Notes: generated by a model from the sequence alone, not told the origin. A stretch of 64,000 nucleotides of DNA from Conexibacter sp. SYSU D00693 (GCF_017084525.1 NZ_CP070950.1:1798001-1862000), one strand, 5' to 3'. Counted from the first letter of the stretch, positions 42,992 to 51,549 are shown. Numbers and translations: made by a program.

Positions 42992-44221
42992 ATGGACCAC
43001 GCCGCACTGCGCCGCCGCCTCGACGCCGCGACCGCCGGGCTCGAGGCGCCCTTCGCGGTCGTCGACCTCGACGCGTTCGACGCCAACGCCGCGGACATGG
43101 TGCGCCGGGCCGGCGGCACGCCCATCCGCCTCGCCTCGAAGTCCGTGCGCTGCGTCGCCCTGCTGCGACGAGCGCTGGAGCGCCCGGGCTTCGCGGGCGT
43201 CCTGGCCTTCACCCTGCCCGAGGCGCTGTGGCTCGCTCGCCAGGGCTTCGAGGATGTCGTCGTCGCCTACCCGACCGCCGACCGCCACGCCGTCGGCGAG
43301 CTCGCCGCGGACGCGCGGCTGCGCGAGCGGGTCACGGTCATGGTCGACGACGTGGCACACCTCGACCTGCTCGCCGATGCGACGGGGTCTGACCCCGTCG
43401 CACTGCCGGATGCGACGGGGTCTGACCCCGTCGCATTGCGGGTGTGCCTCGACCTGGACACGTCGTGGCGGCCGCTCGGTGGGCGGGTGCGCATCGGCGC
43501 ACGCCGCTCGCCGCTGCGCACGCCGGCGCAGGCGGCGGCCCTGGCGCGCGCGGCGCTCGACCGCGGCCTGGTCGTCGACGGCGTCATGGCCTACGAGGCG
43601 CAGGTGGCGGGCGTGGGCGACGCGCCGCCCGGCAAGCGGCTCTACGGCACCGCGCTGCGGGCGGTGCAGGCCGGGTCGATGCGCGAGCTGCGGGCCCGCC
43701 GTGCCGCGGTGGTGGCCGCCGTGCGCGGCGTCGTGCCCGACCTGCGGTTCGTCAACGGCGGCGGCACCGGCTCGCTCGAGCGCACCGCGGCGGAGCCCGC
43801 CGTGACGGAGCTCGGCGCGGGCAGCGGCCTCTTCGGCCCCACCCTCTTCGACGGCTACCGCGCCTTCCGCCCGCGCCCCGCCGCGCTCTTCGCGCTGCCG
43901 GTCGTCCGCCGCCCCGGCCCGGGCGTCGCGACGGTGCTCGGCGGCGGCTACCCCGCCTCCGGCGCCGCGGGCCGCGACCGGCTCGTGTCCCCGTTCCTGC
44001 CCGACGGCCTGCGCCTCGACGGGCAGGAGGGCGCCGGCGAGGTCCAGACCCCGGTCCTCGGCGCCGCCGCGGACGGCCTGCGCATCGGCGACCGCGTGTG
44101 GGCGCGCCACGCGAAGGCCGGCGAGCTCTGCGAGCGCTTCGCCGCCTTGCACCTCGTCGCCGGCGACGAGGTGGTCGAGACCGTCCCGACCTACCGCGGC
44201 GAGGGCCAGACCTTCCTCTGA
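42992..44221 (+). CDS. PLP-dependent amino-acid deaminase/aldolase (alanine racemase-fold)
   Basis: The 409-residue protein has an alanine-racemase/D-threonine-aldolase N-terminal barrel: APFAVVDLDAFDANAADMVRR and the PLP lysine K50 in IRLASKSVRC, then LRFVNGGGTGSLERT and a C-terminal domain with GDRVWARHAKAGELCERF. The family includes D-threonine aldolase and amino-acid deaminases; the substrate is unknown. Residues 129-149 (two DATGSDPVAL copies) are an insertion encoded by two identical 25-bp palindromes. Confidence 0.85.
   Translation: MDHAALRRRLDAATAGLEAPFAVVDLDAFDANAADMVRRAGGTPIRLASKSVRCVALLRRALERPGFAGVLAFTLPEALWLARQGFEDVVVAYPTADRHAVGELAADARLRERVTVMVDDVAHLDLLADATGSDPVALPDATGSDPVALRVCLDLDTSWRPLGGRVRIGARRSPLRTPAQAAALARAALDRGLVVDGVMAYEAQVAGVGDAPPGKRLYGTALRAVQAGSMRELRARRAAVVAAVRGVVPDLRFVNGGGTGSLERTAAEPAVTELGAGSGLFGPTLFDGYRAFRPRPAALFALPVVRRPGPGVATVLGGGYPASGAAGRDRLVSPFLPDGLRLDGQEGAGEVQTPVLGAAADGLRIGDRVWARHAKAGELCERFAALHLVAGDEVVETVPTYRGEGQTFL
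43378..43435. repeat. Two identical 25-bp palindromes, 33 bp apart, inside a gene
   Basis: Positions 43378-43402 and 43411-43435 each carry the same perfect inverted repeat with 12-bp arms around a central T (core GACGGGGTC-T-GACCCCGTC). The 33-bp period keeps the reading frame and adds two copies of DATGSDPVAL to the protein. Confidence 0.85.
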
Positions 44222-44289
44222 GCGCACGAGCACGGTGACGCCGCCACGTCGGCGACTGCGACGCGCTCGGCGTCGGCGGGCGCCGCCGG

Positions 44290-45156
44290 TCAGGCCGCCG
44301 CCGCGACGCCCGCCGCCGCGCGGAGGTTCGCCGCCGGCGCGCCGCCGGGCACCGGCCCGTCGCTGAGCACGAGGTCCGCTCCGGCGCGCTCGGCCGCCGC
44401 GGCGATCGCCGGCCAGCGCGCGGCGAAGGCGCCGGGGTCCTGGTCCCACAGCGCCGGGTCCAGCCGGACGGCGCCGCCGGCCGGCGGCTCGCCCGTCCCC
44501 GCCCACGCCCGGGCCACGGCGGCGTACCCGCCGGCCACGGCGTCCGCCCCCACGCCGTCGGGCAGCCAGAGGACACCGTCGAGGCGGTGGTGGGCCAGCG
44601 CGCGCACGAGCGGCCGGTGCGCTCCCGCGCGGTCGACGTCGTCCAGCGCGCCGGCCCCCTCCTCCACCACCACGACCAGCGAGGCGCCCGCCTCGGCGTA
44701 GGCGCCGAGGAGCGCCGCGAGCGCGTCGGCCACCAGGTCGGCGAGCTCGGCCTGCGCGCCGGCGTCGTGCGCCGCGTCGCCCAGGACCTCCGGCGCCAGC
44801 CGCGCGGCGACCGTCCACGGACCGGTGAGCGTCGCGGCGACCGGCCGGCCCGCCCGCCCCACGCCGACGAGCGTCCGCACGAGCTCGGCCGCCTCCGCGG
44901 TGGGCGCCGTCCGGGCGAGCGGCGCCGCGTCGAGCAACCGGTCGCTCCAGTGCGCACCGCCGGCGAGCGCCGCGCGCAGCGCCGCCGCCTCGAGCTCGCC
45001 GTCGAGGTGCGAGACGACCACCGCCGGCTCGGCGACCGCGACGGCGTCGCGCAGCGCGTAGGCCCAGCCGACCGGGTCCCGGAGGCGGTCGGTCCGCGGC
45101 CGGCCGCTCAGCCGGGCGGCGACCTCGTCGAGGACCGGGGCGATGCGCAGGGCCAT
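44290..45156 (-). CDS. UROD/MetE-like TIM-barrel protein, function unknown
   Basis: The 288-residue protein shows a pattern like the uroporphyrinogen decarboxylase/cobalamin-independent methionine synthase superfamily: AVVVSHLDGELEAAALR, PVAATLTGPWTVAARLAP (residues ~107-124) and AELADLVADALAALLGAYAEAGASLVVVVEEG. It lacks clear zinc- or substrate-binding motifs, so I do not assign an activity. It is 44 bp downstream of the sugar-lactone oxidase on the same strand and is probably in one operon with it. Confidence 0.55.
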   Translation of the reverse strand: MALRIAPVLDEVAARLSGRPRTDRLRDPVGWAYALRDAVAVAEPAVVVSHLDGELEAAALRAALAGGAHWSDRLLDAAPLARTAPTAEAAELVRTLVGVGRAGRPVAATLTGPWTVAARLAPEVLGDAAHDAGAQAELADLVADALAALLGAYAEAGASLVVVVEEGAGALDDVDRAGAHRPLVRALAHHRLDGVLWLPDGVGADAVAGGYAAVARAWAGTGEPPAGGAVRLDPALWDQDPGAFAARWPAIAAAAERAGADLVLSDGPVPGGAPAANLRAAAGVAAAA

Positions 45157-45200
45157 GGCGCGAGCGTCCCAGCGCCCGCCCGCCGCCGCCCCGCGCAACC

Positions 45201-46532
45201 TCACATCGTCGCGGCGCCCGCCTGTCGGGTCTCGACAACGCCGGGGGCGCCGAGGACCTGCGCCACGTGGGCGTTCGTGAAGACCCCCTCCGGGTCCAGC
45301 GCCGCCCGCTGGGCCTGGAAGGCGTCCCAGCGCGGGTACAGCGGCGCGAGCTCCCGGGCGGTGAGGGCATGGCGCTTGCCCCAGTGCGGCCGGCCGCCGT
45401 GGGCCAGCGCAATGGCCTGCACGGCGGCGAAGAGCTCCTCGAACGGCATCCCGCGGTACGCGTGCACGGCGACGTACGCCGACGCGCGGCCGTGGGCGGT
45501 CCCGAGATCGGCGTCGTCGGGCGCCACGAAGCGCACCTCGAAGGGGAAGTTCACCGGGTAGCGGCGCTCGTCGCACCACGCCCGCACCGCCCGCACGACG
45601 TCCGCCGCGGCCGCCCGCGGCAGCGACCACTCGGTCTCCGTGAAGCGCACGTGGCGTGGCGAGGCGAAGCAGCGGAAGCTGCGGTCGACCTTCGTCGAGG
45701 TCCCGGCGAGGCGGGTGACGAGCCGGTTGAGCAACGGGATGGACGAGGGGAAGCGCGCGCCCAGGCGCACCAGCAGCTCGAGGCCGGTGTTCGTCGTCCA
45801 CGTCTCGCGCCGCTGGCCCCACGGCCCCGGCGGCCGTGGCGGGCCGTCGACGACGTCGCTCGTGCGCGTGAGCGCGTCGCGCGCGTACGGGAAGCAGAAC
45901 AGCTCGAAGTGCGGGTGGGCGGCGATCCGCTCGTCGAGGCTGTCGAGCACGTCCTCGAGCGGCTCGGGCCGGTCGACGCGCCGCAGCGTGAACGCGGGCA
46001 CGACGCGCAGCTCGACCGCCGTCACGACGCCCAGCGCCCCCACCGCGACGCACGCCGCCCGGAAGAGCCCGTCGTCGGCGTCGTCGCGCGCCGCCCGGAC
46101 CACCGAGCCGTCCGCCGTCACGAGCTCGACCGCCTCGACCTGCTGGGGCAGCGACGGCTTGGCGCCGCCCGTGCCGTGCGTCGAGGTCGCGAGCGCGCCC
46201 GCGATGGCCTGCACGTCGATGTCGCCGAGGTTCTCCAGCGCGAGTCCGTGGCGGTCCAGCTCCCGCGACAGCGCGTTGATCGTCGTGCCGCCCGCGACGC
46301 GCACGCGGCCGCCGGCCCGGTCGACGTCCAGGACCCCCGCGAGCCGGTCGAGGGACAGGAGCGTCCCGTCGGTCAGGACGACCGGCGTGAAGGAGTGCCC
46401 GGCGCCCGCGACGCGCACGACCTGCCCGGCCTCGCGGGCCTCGACGACGGCCCGGGCCACCTCACCCGCCGTCGACGGCCGCAGCGTGCGCGCCGGTGCG
46501 CAGCGCAGCTCGCCGGACCAGTTCTCCCACAC
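45201..46532 (-). CDS. D-arabinono-1,4-lactone oxidase family FAD oxidoreductase
   Basis: GTG 46532 gives 443 residues. The N-terminal FAD domain (VAO fold) has VRVAGAGHSFTPVVLTDGTLLS and LGDIDVQAIAGALATSTHGTG, where the flavin-linking His position is in GHSF. The C-terminal ALO domain ends PHWGKRHALTARELAPLYPRWDAF. Members oxidise sugar lactones or polyols (L-gulono-lactone, alditols) with O2 or another acceptor. A TACAGT element lies 7 nt before the GTG. Confidence 0.9.
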   Translation of the reverse strand: MWENWSGELRCAPARTLRPSTAGEVARAVVEAREAGQVVRVAGAGHSFTPVVLTDGTLLSLDRLAGVLDVDRAGGRVRVAGGTTINALSRELDRHGLALENLGDIDVQAIAGALATSTHGTGGAKPSLPQQVEAVELVTADGSVVRAARDDADDGLFRAACVAVGALGVVTAVELRVVPAFTLRRVDRPEPLEDVLDSLDERIAAHPHFELFCFPYARDALTRTSDVVDGPPRPPGPWGQRRETWTTNTGLELLVRLGARFPSSIPLLNRLVTRLAGTSTKVDRSFRCFASPRHVRFTETEWSLPRAAAADVVRAVRAWCDERRYPVNFPFEVRFVAPDDADLGTAHGRASAYVAVHAYRGMPFEELFAAVQAIALAHGGRPHWGKRHALTARELAPLYPRWDAFQAQRAALDPEGVFTNAHVAQVLGAPGVVETRQAGAATM

Positions 46533-46589
46533 GGGGGCGACTGTACGCTGCCGCACTACCCTGCGAGGACGACCCCGTCCCCGACCGCG

Positions 46590-46943
46590 ATGGCCCACCC
46601 CTTGAGCGACCCCGAGATCGAGAAGACCCCCCAGGAGGTGGCGCAGGCCCTCGAGCAGGGCAGCGTCCAGCTCATCGACGTCCGCGAGCCCTACGAGTGG
46701 GAGGCCGGCCGCATCGACGGCGCGCGCCACATCGAGCTCGAACGGCTCTCCTCGCAGGCCGCGTCGATCGACAAGGACACGCCCGTGGTCTTCCAGTGCC
46801 GCGCGGGCGTGCGGTCGATGATGGCCGCCCAGGCGTTCAAGCGCGCGGGCTTCGACGCGTGGTCGATGGCCGGCGGCATCGAGGCGTGGGACCAGGCCGG
46901 CCTGCCGCTCGTGCCCGAGGGCGGGCACGTCGCCGACCACTAG
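46590..46943 (+). CDS. Single-domain rhodanese-like protein
   Basis: The 117-residue cytoplasmic protein has QLIDVREPYEWEAGRIDGARH (residues 27-47) and the active-site cysteine C70 in FQCRAGVRS, followed by GFDAWSMAGGIEAWDQAGLP. It could accept or transfer sulfane sulfur. A possible promoter element TACCCT lies at 46557-46562. It is 3 bp upstream of the lipoprotein gene, so co-expression is likely. Confidence 0.92.
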   Translation: MAHPLSDPEIEKTPQEVAQALEQGSVQLIDVREPYEWEAGRIDGARHIELERLSSQAASIDKDTPVVFQCRAGVRSMMAAQAFKRAGFDAWSMAGGIEAWDQAGLPLVPEGGHVADH

Positions 46944-46946
46944 CCC

Positions 46947-48002
46947 CTGCGCCGCCCTCGCCCCCGCGCGCGGCGCCTGGCGCCGCTGGTCCTCGCCGCG
47001 CTCGTGACCGGGTGCGGTGCGGCGACCGAGCCCGAGCGCGAGCCGCCCGGTCCGCCGCTGCCCGCCCGTTGGGAGCACGGCCTCGACGTCACGGCCTACG
47101 AGCGCGACGCGTTCAGCTGGCCCCGGGCGGCGCGCGCGATCGCCGACGCCCGGACCCGCGCGGGCGCGACCGTCGTCGCGATCGCCCCGGTGCTCTACGT
47201 CGACGACGCGCGCGACAGCACCGTCGCGCCCGACCCGCGCAAGACCGTCACGCCGGCCGGCGTGCAGCGCGCCGTGCGCGCCGCGCGCGACGCGGGCGTC
47301 CAGGTCGCGGTCAAGCCCCACGTCGACGCGCTCGACGGCACCTTCCGCGGGGCCCTGCAGCCGGTCGACCGGGTCGCGTGGTTCGCCTCCTACAGCCGCG
47401 AGCTGCTGGCCTACGCCCGCGCGGCGCAGGCCGCCGGGGCCACGACGTTCGTCGTCGGCACCGAGCTCACCTCGCTGGCCCTGCGCGAGGCGGAGTGGCG
47501 CTCGCTCATCGCCGCGGTCCGCCGCGTCTTCCGAGGGCGGCTGACCTACGCCGCCAACTGGGTCCAGGGGGCCGAGCGCGTGCGCTTCTGGGACGCGCTG
47601 GACGTGGTCGGCGTCGACGCCTACATGCCGCTGGACGTCCGCGGCCGCCCGACGCCCGAGGCCGTCCGCGACGCCTGGGCGCCGTGGAAGGCCCGGCTTG
47701 CGGCGCTGCACCGGCGCACCGGCCGCGACGTCCTGCTCACCGAGCTGGGCTACGCGAGCCGGACCGGCGCGCTCGCCGAGCCCTCACGCGAGGAGGGCGG
47801 CGCTCCCGACGGCGGGGCGCTGCAGGCGGTCGCCTACGAGGGCGCGCTGCGGGCCTGGGAGGACGTGCCGTGGCTGCGCGGGATCTGGTGGTGGGACTGG
47901 CCCGCAGACCAGCGCGTGGCGACCGCGCCGCCGGCGATCGCCTACACCCCGCGCGACCGTCCCGCCGAGCGGGTGCTGCGCACCTGGGCGCCGCGGCCCT
48001 GA
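46947..48002 (+). CDS. Lipoprotein with GH113-like TIM barrel, probable CTG start
   Basis: The frame gives 351 residues if translation begins at CTG 46947, 3 bp after the rhodanese stop. Only this start provides a complete lipoprotein signal: [23 protein letters not shown] with lipobox LVTGC. The next in-frame start, GTG 47004, lies inside the lipobox. The TIM barrel resembles GH113-type hydrolases: VVAIAPVLYVDD, FVVGTELTSL (acid/base Glu), VGVDAYMPL and LLTELGYAS (nucleophile). It may act on cell-surface glycans; substrate unknown. Confidence 0.75.
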   Translation: MRRPRPRARRLAPLVLAALVTGCGAATEPEREPPGPPLPARWEHGLDVTAYERDAFSWPRAARAIADARTRAGATVVAIAPVLYVDDARDSTVAPDPRKTVTPAGVQRAVRAARDAGVQVAVKPHVDALDGTFRGALQPVDRVAWFASYSRELLAYARAAQAAGATTFVVGTELTSLALREAEWRSLIAAVRRVFRGRLTYAANWVQGAERVRFWDALDVVGVDAYMPLDVRGRPTPEAVRDAWAPWKARLAALHRRTGRDVLLTELGYASRTGALAEPSREEGGAPDGGALQAVAYEGALRAWEDVPWLRGIWWWDWPADQRVATAPPAIAYTPRDRPAERVLRTWAPRP

Positions 48003-48015
48003 CGGCGCAACGCCA

Positions 48016-48040
48016 GCGGCCCGCCTCAGGAGCGGGCCGC
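48016..48040. terminator. Bidirectional hairpin between the GH113-like and cold-shock genes
   Basis: GCGGCCCGC (48016-48024), loop CTCAGGA, and GCGGGCCGC (48032-48040) form a perfect 9-bp stem midway between two convergent stops. There is no T-run, as is usual in this GC-rich sequence. Confidence 0.7.
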
Positions 48041-48083
48041 GGTGGTGGGACTTGCGGGTGGCGCCGGGTCGGCGCCGCCGCCG

Positions 48084-48287
48084 TCAGACCTTCGTGACGT
48101 TGACGGCCTTCGGCCCCTTGTCGCCGGCCTCCTCCTCGTAGAGGACGCGCGTGCCCTCGGCGAGCGTGCGGTAGCCGTCGGCGACGATGTTCGAGTGGTG
48201 GACGAAGAGGTCACGGCTGCCCTCATCCGGGGTGATGAAGCCGAAGCCCTTGTCGTCGCTGAACCACTTGACGGTGCCCGTGGGCAT
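48084..48287 (-). CDS. csp: Cold-shock domain protein (CspA family)
   Basis: The 67-residue protein has the nucleic-acid-binding motifs RNP1 (KGFGFI) and RNP2 (LFVHHS), start [20 protein letters not shown]. It binds single-stranded RNA or DNA and melts secondary structure. A GGGAGGAG Shine-Dalgarno precedes the ATG. A ~100-nt leader with a hairpin at its 5' end (48363-48383) suggests post-transcriptional control like that of E. coli cspA. Confidence 0.96.
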   Translation of the reverse strand: MPTGTVKWFSDDKGFGFITPDEGSRDLFVHHSNIVADGYRTLAEGTRVLYEEEAGDKGPKAVNVTKV

Positions 48288-48401
48288 TGGTGTGGGACTC
48301 CTCCCGTTGGAGCGTGCTGCGAAGACGGCGAGGAACCCCTCGTTGCAACGCCTGCACTGCGTGGCCGAGCCCCTCGCTCGGCCGCTTTCGGCGCCACCGT
48401 A
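48288..48401 (-). promoter_or_regulatory. Promoter and structured 5' leader of csp
   Basis: On the minus strand a TACGGT -10 lies at 48396-48401. The leader of about 100 nt then has a perfect 8-bp hairpin, GGCCGAGC-CCCTC-GCTCGGCC on the plus strand (48363-48383), before the Shine-Dalgarno. This is the only long leader I identify besides the riboswitch. Confidence 0.45.
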
Positions 48402-48548
48402 CCAGAGGCCGCCTACCCCTCCGGGTGGCTTTGCCGTGAACGCGGATCAGGTGTGCTACGCGCGCGTGCGCGCGATGCGGACCTCGCCGCGCGCCTCGGA
48501 TGACCGGCAGGTGACACGGCGGCGTCGCGCCTCGGGGATGATGGCGGC

Positions 48549-50114
48549 GTGTGGGTGCCCGATGCCGCCGTCTCGCGGCGCACGTTCGTCGCGGGGGCGA
48601 CGGCGTCGCTGTTCCCGCTCACCTCGGCTGCCGCGCGCCAGCGCCGCAACCCGGTCGCGCGTGGCGGGACGTTCCCGTCCGCGGTCGCGGCCGGCGCGCC
48701 GCGCACCGACGGCGCGCTGCTGTGGACGCGCTGCGACGGCGTCGGGAAGGCGAAGCTGCGCTTCGAGGTCGCCGAGGACCCGGAGTTCCGCCGCGTGGTG
48801 CGCCACGGGCTGGCCCAGGCCACGCCGCTGCGCGACCAGACCGCGCGCCTGGCGGTCAAGGGGCTCGAGCCGGGCCGGCCCTACTGGTACCGCTTCGCCA
48901 CCCGCGGCGCCTCATCGCCGGTCGGGCGCTTCCGGACGCTGCGCCCCGCCGACAGCCACGAGCCCGTGCGCATCGGCTGGTTCTCCTGCCAGCGCTACGA
49001 GCACGGCTGGTTCACGCCGCACGCCGGCCTCGCCGCGGAGGAGGACCTCGACCTCGTCCTCTCGCTCGGCGACTACATCTACGAGGAGGACAGCACCCCG
49101 AAGGTCCCCGAGCGCCGCGACCCGTCCGGGAGGCCCAACGGCCACGTCGAGACGCTCGAGCAGTTCCGCCAGCGCCACCGCACCTACCGCGGCGACCCCA
49201 ACCTCCAGGCCATGCACGCCGCCCACGCGGTCGTGCCGATCTGGGACGACTGCGAGGTCGAGGGCGACTGGGCCGGCGAGCAGGAGTCGGCCGCCGGGAA
49301 CCCGAGCGGTCCGCGCTCCATCCCCTTCGCCGACAAGCGCCGCAACGCCTTCCTGGCCTACTTCGAGAGCATGCCCGTCGAGCGCTCCAGAGGCCCTGAG
49401 CAGTTCAAGGTCTTCCGGTCGCTGCGCCTGGGGCGCACGGCGGAGCTCCTGCTGCTCGACACGCGCCAGTACCGCGACCCGCAGCCCTGCCGCGACGGCT
49501 CGCTGGACAGCGGCACCCTCTACTGCCCGGACACGGAGAAGCCGCGCAAGCGCCTCGGGGCCGAGCAGCAGGCGTGGCTGCGGCGCAGCCTGAGGGAGTC
49601 GCCCGCGACGTGGAAGGTCCTGGGCAACGCGCAGATGATGATGGCGCTGGAGTTCCCGCCCGGCTCGCCCGTGGCGGTGGACTCGTGGGACGGCTACGCC
49701 GCCGAGCGCCGCCAGGTCCTCGAGGCGGCGAAGGCCGACGGCGTCAGGAACCTCGTCTCGATCGTCGGCGACGTCCACGTCTTCTTCGCCGGCCAGCTCA
49801 CCACGACCGGCCGCGTCGGCGGGACCCCGGTCGGCACGGAGTTCGTCGGCGCGTCGATCTCGCACGACGCGCTGAGCCTCCCCGGCCTGCCGCGCGACCT
49901 GAGCGACCCGGTCCTCGAGCAGCTCCCACTCGTCAACCCACACCTGCGCTACGCGCGCTTCCGCAACCGCGGCTACGCGACGCTCGAGGCCCGCCCGGAC
50001 GAGCTCCGCGTCGTCTTCAAGGGCGTGCGGACGACGCTCACCCCGACGTCCCCGAGCTTCGAGCTCGCGCGCTTCCGGGTGCCCGAGGGCGCGACGGACC
50101 TCGAGCGCGGCTGA
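48549..50114 (+). CDS. PhoD-type alkaline phosphatase, Tat-exported
   Basis: GTG 48549 gives 521 residues. The N terminus has a twin-arginine signal (VSRRTFVAGATASLFPLTSA, RR at 10-11). The PhoD N-terminal beta domain (residues ~35-125) is followed by the catalytic domain: FSCQRYEHGWF, LSLGDYIYEED with metal-binding Asp, and NLVSIVGDVHVFFAG. PhoD enzymes are Ca/Fe-dependent phosphomono- and diesterases acting outside the cell. The stop overlaps the next ATG (TGATG). Confidence 0.92.
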   Translation: MWVPDAAVSRRTFVAGATASLFPLTSAAARQRRNPVARGGTFPSAVAAGAPRTDGALLWTRCDGVGKAKLRFEVAEDPEFRRVVRHGLAQATPLRDQTARLAVKGLEPGRPYWYRFATRGASSPVGRFRTLRPADSHEPVRIGWFSCQRYEHGWFTPHAGLAAEEDLDLVLSLGDYIYEEDSTPKVPERRDPSGRPNGHVETLEQFRQRHRTYRGDPNLQAMHAAHAVVPIWDDCEVEGDWAGEQESAAGNPSGPRSIPFADKRRNAFLAYFESMPVERSRGPEQFKVFRSLRLGRTAELLLLDTRQYRDPQPCRDGSLDSGTLYCPDTEKPRKRLGAEQQAWLRRSLRESPATWKVLGNAQMMMALEFPPGSPVAVDSWDGYAAERRQVLEAAKADGVRNLVSIVGDVHVFFAGQLTTTGRVGGTPVGTEFVGASISHDALSLPGLPRDLSDPVLEQLPLVNPHLRYARFRNRGYATLEARPDELRVVFKGVRTTLTPTSPSFELARFRVPEGATDLERG

Positions 50115-50722
50115 TGCGGGTCGTCGTCATGGCCCGCCAGCCGGTGCCCGGCGCGTGCAAGACGCGGCTGGAGCCGCTGCTGGGCCCCGACGGCTGCGCA
50201 GCGCTCCAGGCCGAGCTGGTCCGCCACACCGTCGCCTGCTGCCCGCGCGGGCGCACGCTCGTGGCGACCAGCGGCGGGGACCTCGCCGGGCTCCTGCCGC
50301 CCGGGACGCCGACGGTCGCCCAGGAGGGGGCGCACCTCGGCGAGCGCATCGCCCACGCGGTGGGCGTGGCGGGGACCCCGGCGACCGTCATCGGGACCGA
50401 CCTGCCGTCGCTGCGGCCCGCGGACCTCGCGGCCGCCGAGGCGGCGCTCGAGGGCCACGACGTGGTGTTCGGGCCGGCCGACGACGGGGGCTGGTGGGTC
50501 TGCGCGCTGCGCGCCCCCGCGCCCGAGGTCTTCGCGATCGCGCCGGCCCTGTGGGGCGGCGAGGAGGTCCTCGACGCCTGCGTCGCCGCGGCGCGGGCGG
50601 CCGGGCGGCGCGTGGCGTTCATCGACGAGCGCACCGACCTGGACACGCCGGCCGACGCCGCGCGGGTCCTGGAGGACCCGGCGACGCCGGCCGCGGTCGC
50701 GGCGGTGCTGCGCGGCGCCTAG
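50114..50722 (+). CDS. TIGR04282-family (DUF2064) nucleotidyl/glycosyltransferase-like
   Basis: The 202-residue protein has the GT-A/CofC-like fold: MRVVVMARQPVPGACKTRL (residues 1-19) with the phosphate-binding RL, ERIAHAVGV, VIGTDLPSLRPADL and VVFGPADDGGWWVCAL. Members of the family are annotated as putative glycosyltransferases or nucleotidyltransferases of unknown substrate. It is translationally coupled to phoD; its stop overlaps that of the convergent secreted-protein gene by 4 bp. Confidence 0.8.
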   Translation: MRVVVMARQPVPGACKTRLEPLLGPDGCAALQAELVRHTVACCPRGRTLVATSGGDLAGLLPPGTPTVAQEGAHLGERIAHAVGVAGTPATVIGTDLPSLRPADLAAAEAALEGHDVVFGPADDGGWWVCALRAPAPEVFAIAPALWGGEEVLDACVAAARAAGRRVAFIDERTDLDTPADAARVLEDPATPAAVAAVLRGA

Positions 50723-51531
50723 CGGCGGGCGGCGCCGCGCTTCCTGGCCTTGGCCTTCTTCGCGCGGGCCTTCTTGGCCTTGGAGGCCTTCACCAGCGCG
50801 TTCCAGCTGCGCACCGTCCTGCGGAAGGTCGCCGCGCTCAGCGGGGCGATCGTCTCCGCGGTGCGCAGCTCGACCTCGCGCGACACGAGCTCCTCGGCCT
50901 GGCGGAACTGGCCGAAGCGGCCGTTGTCGGCGGTCGAGATGCGCGCGAGCGGCTTGTGGGTCTCCGGCTCGAGGACGATCTCCGTCCCGGCCTGCGTGTT
51001 GTCGGTGACCCACTTGTCGTCGCCGGCCTTGGGGTCGCTGGTCTTGCGGTCGCCCGGGACGGTGTAGACGATGCCGGCGATCCCCGCGACGGTGCGCTGG
51101 CCGATCGGCTGCAGGACGCCGCGCCCGACGAGCTTGGCGTTGTAGGCCGCGGTCCAGCCGGCGAACGGCGGGACGTCGGGGCCCTTGCCGCGCAGGACGC
51201 GCGGCTCGTTGCCGGCGTGGTTGACGTAGACGAACTCGGTCTTCGTCGAGAACGCCTCGCGCAGGACCTTGCCCGAGTCGGGATCGAGGGTGCGAGAGCG
51301 CCACCGATCAGCGGTCGCCCAGTACTCGGTGCGCGTGTGCTGGTTGGACGACGTGCCGGTGATCGAGAGGTCGATGACGCCGTGCTCGACCTGGCCGGCC
51401 GGGATCCCGGTGTCGTAGACGGCCGGGTCGATGCCGCGGGCGTCGGCGGCCGGCGCGGCGGCGAGGCCGAGGCCGGCGAGGGCCGCGACGGTGGCGGCGG
51501 CCCGGCGAGGGGTGAGGGACAGGGTGGGCAT
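50719..51531 (-). CDS. Secreted protein of unknown function with basic C terminus
   Basis: The 270-residue protein has a signal peptide (AAATVAALAGLGLAAAPAADA) and a beta-rich body (TEYWATADRWRSRTLDPDSG, TEFVYVNHAGNEPRVLRG, VAGIAGIVYTVPGDRKTSDP) that vaguely recalls LolA/RseB-type lipid-binding folds, without conserved motifs I can name. The last ~25 residues are a Lys/Arg/Ala tail (KASKAKKARAKKAKARKRGA) that may bind the envelope. It lies downstream of a response regulator but a terminator hairpin separates them. Confidence 0.7.
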   Translation of the reverse strand: MPTLSLTPRRAAATVAALAGLGLAAAPAADARGIDPAVYDTGIPAGQVEHGVIDLSITGTSSNQHTRTEYWATADRWRSRTLDPDSGKVLREAFSTKTEFVYVNHAGNEPRVLRGKGPDVPPFAGWTAAYNAKLVGRGVLQPIGQRTVAGIAGIVYTVPGDRKTSDPKAGDDKWVTDNTQAGTEIVLEPETHKPLARISTADNGRFGQFRQAEELVSREVELRTAETIAPLSAATFRRTVRSWNALVKASKAKKARAKKAKARKRGAARR

Positions 51532-51549
51532 GCCCGCACAACGACCGCC

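Noticed and set aside
43378-43435. A minimal CRISPR array
   Set aside because: There are only two copies, the unit is a complete palindrome, the 'spacer' is 8 bp, and the sequence is translated within a gene. No cas genes are present.
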